Below, piece by piece: positions 56,683 to 64,000 of a stretch of 64,000 nt of DNA. Position 1 is the stretch's first letter, and each line of letters starts with the position of its first letter. Under the pieces are notes generated by a model that saw only the letters and a list, made by a program, of their open reading frames with translations, was not told the origin of the DNA and made no database searches. This stretch comes from Emydura subglobosa (taxonomy: Eukaryota > Chordata > Testudines > Chelidae): contig ML679973.1 of NCBI GenBank assembly GCA_007922225.1, positions 6,362,597 to 6,426,596 of the forward strand, written 5' to 3'. The position numbers were made by a program, and so were the translations under genes.

Positions 56683-57124
56683 TAAAATTGTGTGCGTGAT
56701 CCATTGCTGTTCGCTGGGCTGATCTCTCTCTCTCTCTGTAACCTTCCTGATGCAGCAGTTTAACTGCCTCATGTTAACCCTGGGTCACTTTCCCTGCTAA
56801 GTTAGGCTATGTCTCTATGTCACTTTTATGGCGAGACTTATCTCTTCTGCTGAGCACAAATAAAAACAAATTATAAATAAAATAAAGCTCAGCGTTACAG
56901 CCTCCAAAAAAGAGAGCCTTGCTGAGAGTTATCGTGTCCATCGTTTAACTAAACTGTATGTATCCAGCCCTTTTAATCTCCCCTCGTAAGTCAATCCCTC
57001 CAGGCCCTTATCTAGCTCAACCGTCTGGAAATTAAAAAATAAAATAAAACTCACCACGGGAAGAAGTCAGAAATGTCTTGGAAAGCGGGAGTCAGCTTGG
57101 GATTTGAGAAGTAACAAATAATAC
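56683..57124. other. No gene or repeat recognised
   Basis: Contains short (CT)n and AATAAA-rich runs near 56725 and 57037. Confidence 0.3.
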
Positions 57125-57605
57125 TTGGAATGTTTATAGTCCCTTCCAGCTGAGGACCTCAGAATGCTTTGCAAACATGTGAATTAAGTGTCACTGTGTC
57201 CCCTGTGAAGCAGGGAAGTATCGCAACCAATCTGTGTCAACTTGTACTTGCCTTTGTGGTGCGCATGTGGCTACTCAGAATGTCTCAGCAATTGCAGTAA
57301 TGGAGGTCCTGTCCTCCTGCTTCAGAAGCTCAGGCCCCACCAATCTGGGCTAAAGGAGAAACTCCATTAGCAGTAGAAGGCCTGTGACTGACAGCGGAGT
57401 GGTTCTGATTTGATCCAGTGGGGGGCACTGGTGCACATACACCTGCACCAGTCCGTGACTGTATTGTTGTCCCTATTTTACAGCCAGTGAGACTCAGGCA
57501 CAGAAAGAGGAAGTCACTTGCCCAGTGTCACCCAGCAAGTCTGTGGTAACTCCAGGAACAGAAACCAGGTCTCCTCACCTCTGCTTTAATCACAAGATAC
57601 CTTTC
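57125..57605 (-). mobile_element. MIR-like SINE, antisense, split by an insertion
   Basis: The first part (57130-57215) has tcagaatgctttgcaaacat and cctgtgaagcagggaagtat. The second (57465-57600) resumes with ctattttacagccagtgaga, tcacttgcccagtgtcaccc and accaggtctcctcacctctg. About 245 bp of foreign sequence separates halves that are contiguous in the family. Confidence 0.7.
57216..57462. mobile_element. Unidentified insertion inside the MIR
   Basis: The insert carries ccccaccaatctgggctaaa and gtgcacatacacctgcacc. The edges show similar words (agtatcg and tgtattg), perhaps an eroded target duplication. Its class is unknown. Confidence 0.4.
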
Positions 57606-59157
57606 CTTCAGCAAGTGACAGCAAGTTCTGACTACCTGTGTCAAGCAAACCTGGCTGGCACAGCCAGCCAAAAGGGGTCTCTTGCCACTACATCTCATTT
57701 AGCCCCTCGGGATTTGTTTGCAGGTGTCCGTGAAAACCTTTAAGGCAGTGATGGTACGACTGATACAGCACATTGTCTCAAGGACGAATTTTAGCTCTCA
57801 TATTTAACAGCTGTTCCACAGACAAATAAACCCAGATTCTATTGCTTTGGGATAAACTGATTTAGATAATGCTGCTAAGCATACAATCACAGATGGCTGC
57901 AGGTCATGAGGATCTGAACCCACTAACAATGGGTAGAAATGATAACGGGGTGTTTAGCACTCATGCTCCATTGCCGTCATGTGGGGTACAAGCTTCTTTG
58001 TGCTGATTGAGACTTCAAGCCCCTTGGAGAAACATACATTCCTCCCTAGCATCCTAGCCCGACATAGCAGAGCATTCCAAGGGAAATGTGGAGAGGGAGA
58101 ATTCTGAAATTTGGGCTTCACAAGTAGGGGTTCAATTGAATGGCTTGAGCAGAGGCTCCAGATTTGCATACAGGCACCTTGGGGGTATATACCACTCCTG
58201 CTCAATTGCCAAGAAATAAGAACAGGTGTTACTTGGCATTCTACACTGTGTCCCCAGAAGCACCGGGAAAGTGTAGAGGTGTATCCAGAAAAGAGAGAAA
58301 ATGTGAAGGAGAAGTTTCTCAAGTTTGAATCAGGTTTGGCTGAATTTCTGAACGCAGGTTTGCATGGGTTCTTCTTTCACCTTCACTGTTCCACCCCATC
58401 TGTTGGATTTATACATCCCCTCCATCCTGATTTTCCCTAACTGCTTGGTGAGATAAAAAAGCATCCCTTCAGTCTCTCTCTCTCTCATCCTCATTAAGTC
58501 TCCTTCCCTCCTCCACCCCCCTTATCTTCATCTCCTCCCTCCTGGACTATCAAGAAATAAATAAATAAAATGAAAAGCTCTTTAATGTGCTAAAAAAAAT
58601 CTTTGAAAATGATACCATCTCCGTCACCTCACTCTCTCTTTAAATTATAAACTAAACTAAAAATTGGCATATTGATAAAAGCAACAAAGCCTGCTGCCTG
58701 CTGGTGATTAGGTGTGAGGAAGTCACATTTCCCTGCTCAGATAGGGAAATATGCAAAAGATGGTATTTAAACCGAGATGACAGCCAGGGAACTTATGTTC
58801 TCCCCCTCCACTGTCTCACTTCACAGCTGTCCCGGAAAGAGACCGGACCAGAATCTGAAGATAAAAGCAGTTTGCCAGCAAATGTTTGCTTAACCCCACC
58901 ATTGATTCTAGAATCTGCTGATGTCTTCAGACTCTTTGGAGAGGTTCTGTTGCAAGCAAACTACATGTTGCAACATCTTAGCTCATGTGCTTCCATTAAT
59001 CTGCCCTGGAAATGTTACAGAGGAAGGAGTTCTTGCCAAATGGGAGCAGAAATGGGACTCTCACTTGCAAATCATCACCTCCTAGTTTGGATCCAAACTA
59101 AATGGATCCAAACCAACACCTTGGTTCAAACTTGGGAAAGATTCAAAGTCTGAATCC
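57606..59157. other. No gene recognised; microsatellites
   Basis: A (CT)n run at 58474-58488 and an aaataaataaataaaat run at about 58555-58571 flank AT-rich sequence to 58700. A 149-codon frame (58704-59153) has no domain. Confidence 0.3.
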
Positions 59158-59290
59158 ATATGTTCATAGATTTTAAGGGCAGAAGGGACCATTAGATGAG
59201 ACCGCCTGTATAACACAGGCCATTGAATTTCTCCCAGTCACCTCCCACCCTCATGACTTGTATGTGACAAAAGCATCTCTTCTAAAAGCC
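59158..59290 (-). mobile_element. CR1 3' end, antisense
   Basis: It starts tcatagattttaagggcag and continues aagggaccattagatgag and ctgtataacacaggccattg, a turtle CR1 subfamily related to the fragment at 33775. Confidence 0.7.
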
Positions 59291-59390
59291 ACTAAGTTGT
59301 GATCCACAGGCCCATCCTAACAGTTGTAACAAACCCAAGTAGTCACTATGCTGCTCTCTGCATGTCCATTTGGAACTTCACGATGACTTG

Positions 59391-59450
59391 GGGACAGAAC
59401 TCAGAACTCTTCCTACTCTAAAAGCACAAGCCTCTTGAGCTAAAGAAGAA
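59391..59450 (-). repeat. tRNA-like repeat fragment, antisense
   Basis: Reverse reading gives an A-box-like tagctcaagaggcttgtgc and a B-box-like segment ending near gttctgtcccc. It matches the layout at 52676-52745. Confidence 0.4.
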
Positions 59451-60769
59451 TCTTCCTTAGTTGTTGGCAGCATAGGGCCTATGACACACAATTGAGCAGT
59501 TCTGATTCCATCTAGTAGAAGGCAGTGATGGCACCACACACAGGTATACACTGGCCAGTCTGTTACAGAATATACCAGCATTTCCCAATCCATAAAGCAG
59601 TCCCCTCTTGTGCAGGGCAACTAGTCCATGGAGACCTGAGGCAGAGGAGAGGAATGCTAGGGCTGTGGAAAGCAACGTAACCCCAGGATCCATCACTCCT
59701 CCCAAAATAGATGTTCTCTAGCTGTGGGCAAATTAGGAATCAGTTCTTCTCCCCTGCGTTGCAGTGGGCCATGGCACCATCCCACATGTACAGGGCTGCA
59801 GGCTGCTGAGAGAACACTGTGGCCTCGTGGGCCAGTGATGGACGCCCCCTGTGCAGCACGTGCATGAATGGGGAGGGGGGAGCCACAAACTAGGAAAGAG
59901 CAATACAGACCAGTTGGGTAAATATGTAACATCAAGAAACAAGATGAGAAGGAAAGATAGAAGTGGGGAGGGGGAGACAGGAGGAAACGATGCAGGGAGG
60001 ATGCCCACCGCAAATCTGTTGCAAAGGGAGGCTCCAACCATAGGCATGGCTTTTTCCAACAAGCTCCCTGTAATGAAGCAGCTGGAAGAACTGGAGAATT
60101 CATGGCCCTGTGAGTCAAATTCTGCCGCTGTTAATCACCCATCCTTATGGATTGTACTGGGGTTCACCGGCTTAGCAATGTCCGCTCTGTTGTCATGGCA
60201 TACTGACAAGATCAAGAGCTCTTCAAGTCCACTAGCTTGTTTCCCACAGTAGCTAAGGCTGGATGCTTCTGAGGGAGGTGAATCGCCACCCTGCTGATGG
60301 ATCAATGACACAGTCAACAGGGTGAGGAGGAAGATTCCTTTCTGACCCCTGCAGTGGCCAGCTAACTCCCTGAGACAGGGGCCTGACTCATCCTGATTTT
60401 AATTTGCATCGCTACAAATATAAGGGCCTTGGTCAGGGGCTTCCTGAGCTCTGCTGCCATGAGGATGCTTGGGGACCTCTCTCTGAGGTGGTCAGATGGC
60501 ATCTACACAGCATCTCACTTCCTAAGGCCGGTGAGGTGTTGGCACTCTCAGGCTGAAGACGCTCCCTGGGTGGTGGGGAAGCAGATATTTAATCTCTTAT
60601 AGGGACACCCCACCCCGCTGTGAAACTTCCATCGGTCAGCAAGGAGGGAGCGAGGGCCAGGTTCCACATATGGTTACTCAGGGCATCAAAGGACTCAACT
60701 GGATGGTCTCCACTCACCTCTCCTGAGTCATTCCATAGCCAAGGTGAAAGAAGATTACTGGGGTGATGC
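59451..60769. other. No gene or repeat recognised
   Basis: Overlapping frames up to 141 codons lie on both strands and lack domains. Confidence 0.3.
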
Positions 60770-60774
60770 AGCCT

Positions 60775-60995
60775 GATGTAATGGGTGGCATATTGTCCTA
60801 GGTGTCAGAAGTCTGGCTCTACTATTGACGCACTGTGTGACGCCAGACATGTCATTCCCCCTCACATCCTTTGTCCGCTTTTTTTCTCTATAGAGTGAAA
60901 GATGCTTGGGGCAAGAGTTGTCTCTAACTGTGTGTTTGTACAGCTCCTAGCACAGTGGGGGCCTTTAGGCACTACTTTGGAATATATATATAATA
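60775..60995 (+). mobile_element. MIR-like SINE with L2-type tail, near complete
   Basis: This copy links head, core and tail: gtcctaggtgtcagaagtct, then cactgtgtgacgccagacat, ttttttctctatagagtgaa, gtttgtacagctcctagcac and a tatatatataataagg end. It shows that the isolated tails at 7487, 41455 and 52378 belong to the same kind of SINE. Confidence 0.75.
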
Positions 60996-62499
60996 AGGAA
61001 GGAGTACTGGGATTGGTGGTAGTGTTAAGCCATCAGCATGCAACACTCCAGGCTGCTGAGGGGACTTGGTCTTCTTACCCAGTATGTAGTCAATCTCCCC
61101 GAGACCTAGAAGGTGATCAATTAAACATAAAACCATTGAATTAAATCGACAGAAAAGCCTGAAAGTGTCTTGAAAGCTGAACAAGCCGGCAGCTGTTCCC
61201 CCTGGCATATGGCAGAGCAGCCGTTCCCCGCTCCCTACAAACGCAGCTCTGTCACTTCAGAGGGTCGCACAAACCTTTCATTTCTCACCCTCTCACCATT
61301 ACACAGAGCACCCTCCACCTCCCCACTTCAAACCTTCATACATGGATGAATCTACTCGGTGGGGCTAACTTCCCATGGGGCAGGCAGGGAACAGAAACGC
61401 AACCACCTTCCTTCCTCCTCCTCCCCCGCTCCCTGGTGCTGAAGCCATTGTTGGACACTGTGAGGGAAGATGTCGTGGGGAGGACAGGAGGGAAGGGTCG
61501 CTGTGGAAGGCCTGCTGTGAAGGCCTAGGGAACCCTAGCGACTCTGCTCTGCTGGGATGGAAGCACTTTATTCTTTTATCAAAGAGAATTCAGATTGGGC
61601 CTCTAAACTTCTTTAAAACCAGAGAAGGCTTGATCTTCTCCACGCTGTTCGATGTGGGATCCTTTCAAGGGTCTGGTAGCAACGGAGCTGGCTTCCTAGC
61701 CCCACTTTGGGTTGCACAAGTCTGTGGGGAATAGGAGCCAGAAAAAGGAGAAGGAAGCAATGATTTATTTTGAGCTCTGACACTTGTCAGATGAGTCTCA
61801 ACCCCCTGGAGGCCATGAGGAAACTCAGGCATCTTCACGGTGGGAAACTGCAGGCCACTGTGGTGACCCGTATTTGGTTGGGGAAGCCTCTTTGCCCTTT
61901 TAGAGTTAGTCTCTCCCCTTCCATGGCTTCCCTCACTTTAATCTAGCTGGAAAATGTTCCTTATCCTAATGCATTCAGCTGTGTACAACGCATAAAATAC
62001 AGACAGTTGTGAGCTCACAAACTAAGCAAGACAGACATGGAGTAGACTGAGAAGAAGAAAAAGAATCACTGTGGTACTTAGGTTTTGTTTGCTATTTTTT
62101 CTTTTATTGCTTATGGGAGAAGAGCGTTTACTAATTCCCTTTGGTTCTTATGAAAATCCCACCCTCTATTATTATATTGATTGGAAGGAGAAGTGGGGAG
62201 TTGCTCTGGCAAATCAGACTCAGGAGGGTGTTCCAGGCATAGGAGGTGGCATGGAAGGAGGCACTGAGACATTAAAAAGCGGGGCACTGAGGCTGGCATG
62301 GCTGGGAATGGGTGCGGGTGATGCTAGAAGCAAAGTCAGATACGTAAAATGAGGTAGTTCATCGGGGGTTTGAAAGTGCGGCCAAGTCATGTAAACTTGA
62401 TGCAGTGGACAATGGGGAGCCAGTGGAGGGGTGAAAATGGGGTGCGGGATTTTGATCATCTGCTGGGGTTCCCAGAATTGTGAGTTACTGTGTCACCTC
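60996..62499. other. No gene recognised
   Basis: The stretch 61860-62040 has words like those in the LTR-like block at 181-640 (ttggttggggaagcctcttt), too weak to call. Confidence 0.3.
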
Positions 62500-63286
62500 T
62501 CTCAGCCTCAGCAGGTCAGAGGTTTGCTTCTGCTAGCCTGTATGACAACTCCCTGACACACCAGCTTTGTCTGCTTTGCCAGCCAACTCTTCAGGACTCT
62601 GCCAGTCCAAACCTTGCCCCTTGCAGGTAAGAAGCAGTGAAGCCCAACTCCCAAGTTCCCCAATGACATCTCCCTGCAGTGTTCAGCCCACTTCCTGAAT
62701 ACTCACAGAAGTTATTAAGTTCACTGCGCCTTTAAAGAGGCAGTACACTAAAGCCTGTTGGCTTAACTGGGGTTACGTAACCGTCCCTTCAATCAGTGCA
62801 CTGAAATGGTAAAATAAAACCAGTTTATTTGACAAAAGGGCATAAGGATAAAGTGATACGAAGTATAAGGAATAAAAGGTAGGAAGGGTTACAAGCAAAC
62901 AAAAGTTAAAATGTGCTTCTCAAACTAAAGCCTGCTTTAACAAATTAGTCTCTTGTTCAAAAGAAGTGCTTCTCGCCTAGCCTCTTTCCCATCCCGGCTG
63001 AAAAGATTCTCTGGCCAGGACCCTTCACAGACCACAAAGTGCTCGGTTCCTTTATCTCTTCAGGTGAAGGATGCTAAAATGGCTTTCTGTCCTGGCTTAT
63101 ATCTTCCAAAGTTCAATCACCTTGCGTCAGGAGGCAGGAAGCCCTCCTTGAGGCTCAGCTCGCTGTGACCACCAGAGAGCTGATACCATGTTCATTTTTG
63201 CTGTGTCCTCTCCCCCTATCATGAGAGCTAAGAGGCTATCTTCCCCACTCACTAATTTCATGGCTTTGTTTACCTTTTATGTAAAT
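62500..63286 (-). mobile_element. LTR-like retroelement block, antisense
   Basis: The strings cgcctttaaagaggcagtac, aaataaaaccagtttatttg and ggaagggttacaagcaaac match a turtle LTR in reverse. The minus-strand AATAAA is at 62824-62829. The block is interrupted by the hAT insertion at 63287-63591 and appears to continue after it to about 63670. Confidence 0.5.
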
Positions 63287-63591
63287 CAGAGGTTCCCACA
63301 CTGTGAGACACACCCCCTAGGGGGAAATGGAGGAACGTTCAGGGGAGGGGGCACATGGTGGGACCTGGGCAGCCCCTACGGGGGACGGGAAGGGAGCACC
63401 ACATTTCCAGCCCCACTCTGCCCACACACCAGCTCTGCACCAGCCCCATTCAGCCTCCAGACCCAGCTCCACCTTCAGCCCAAGCTCAGCTGCTGAGGAA
63501 GTGTTGGTTGTGCAGTAATGGGGGGGGGGACGCAGACAGATTCCATTGCTGATAAGGGGGGGGCATGACGGGAAAAGTTTGGGCACCATTG
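63287..63591. mobile_element. 305-bp hAT MITE with near-perfect target duplication
   Basis: The ends cagaggttcccacact and agtttgggcaccattg pair at 12 of 16 positions and resemble the hAT (Charlie-type) CAGNGGTTC terminus. Flanking octamers atgtaaat (63279-63286) and ctgtaaat (63592-63599) match at 7 of 8. The interior has G-runs and ccccactctgcccacacacc. No transposase. Confidence 0.75.
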
Positions 63592-63679
63592 CTGTAAATG
63601 AACCTTTCTTATCTCTGCCTGACAACCAGGCTGTCAGAGAAGCAAATAGACGTTCCCCTGTCTAAAGTAGAATGTCCTT
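63592..63679 (-). mobile_element. Continuation of the LTR-like block
   Basis: The sequence after the hAT insertion (aaccaggctgtcagagaagc, gacgttcccctgtctaaag) is read as the displaced end of the block at 62500-63286. Confidence 0.35.
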
Positions 63680-64000
63680 ATGCACAGAGCCCTGCGCGGA
63701 TACCAAAATGTGGATCTGCATCTGATCCACATCTGCCAGAATCAATTGACACCCGACCCGCCATCTGCAGTTTCTTTTAGGTCATCTGCACCCGCAGCTG
63801 TGGGCCCCTCCCAATCAGCTGTTTGGAGGCCAGCCAGCTGCAGCCGCCACCGCTGATCAGCTGTTCGAGGGCCAGCCCCTCCAGGCAGCTGCCAAACAGC
63901 TGAGCCGTGGCCAGTAGGGGGAACCCTCACCCCCAGATCTCAAAGGCCGGGAAGCAGTGTCAGAAGCTATGAACTGCAGATAGCTGCTTCCCCACCTTTG
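63680..64000. mobile_element. hAT-like element cut by the window edge
   Basis: It opens cagagccctgcgcggatacc and repeats gtggatctgcatctgatcc-type words, the left end of a turtle element whose right end mirrors it as gcagggctctg. Only the left terminus is in view. Internal phrases cagccagctgcagcc and gatcagctgttcgag are GC-rich repeats. Confidence 0.5.

Noticed and set aside
58704..59153. 149-codon plus-strand frame
   Set aside because: No domain, and the interval has ordinary noncoding composition next to a CR1 fragment.
61860..62040. Further LTR fragment related to 181-640
   Set aside because: Only a few short words match (ggggaagcctcttt against ggggaagacccctct), not enough for a call.
1..64000. 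CRISPR arrays, bacterial operons, ribosome binding sites or phage modules
   Set aside because: The sequence is clearly vertebrate; no regularly spaced direct repeats with unique spacers or prokaryotic gene packing are present.

Overview
This is a gene-free, repeat-rich stretch of vertebrate nuclear DNA, most likely from a turtle. I base that on the repeat mix: CR1 LINE 3' ends, MIR-like SINEs with an L2-type tail, a Penelope-like element with a GIY-YIG endonuclease, and many short hAT, Tc1/mariner and palindromic MITE families that I know from turtle (and partly crocodilian) sequence. Assignment to Testudines is inference; family names come from memory and were not checked by search.

I found no intact protein-coding gene, exon pair, rRNA, tRNA gene or CRISPR array. 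The long open frames have low-complexity or repeat-derived translations. The only coding sequences I can support are dead fragments of mobile elements: the C-terminal reverse transcriptase-linker-endonuclease part of a Penelope-like element (7891-8723, minus its 5' half) and two C-terminal scraps of the CR1 reverse transcriptase ORF (about 19816-20163 and 21183-21380, minus strand).

Layout. 0-9 kb: an LTR-like block at the left edge, several hAT elements, a MIR, a foldback, a possible conserved block at 5.65-5.87 kb, and the Penelope-like insertion (7701-9107) flanked by a perfect 15-bp target duplication. 9-19 kb: mostly unrecognised sequence with one old hAT-like element, an antisense LTR-like block, a 101-bp hAT MITE with an 8-bp duplication and a MIR. 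19-24.4 kb: two CR1 copies, a MIR and an 837-bp hAT-type element with a perfect 8-bp target duplication. 24.4-29.4 kb: largely repeat-poor, with pyrimidine tracts and an AT-rich block. 29.4-39 kb: hAT pieces, a 1.1-kb nested palindrome carrying tRNA-like modules, and two LTR-like blocks. 39-46.7 kb: CA/GT-rich degenerate tracts, a MIR holding a palindromic MITE, and long unrecognised sequence. 46.7-48.9 kb: a decayed 31-39-bp tandem array interrupted by a mariner MITE, a palindromic MITE and a CR1. 49-64 kb: scattered MIR, hAT, CR1 and MITE pieces, a possible LTR, and an antisense LTR-like block split by a 305-bp hAT insertion.

Nothing here looks like a new functional system. The best observations are structural: target-site duplications that fix element boundaries, nested insertions that order events in time, and a few inverted-repeat structures with no simple explanation.
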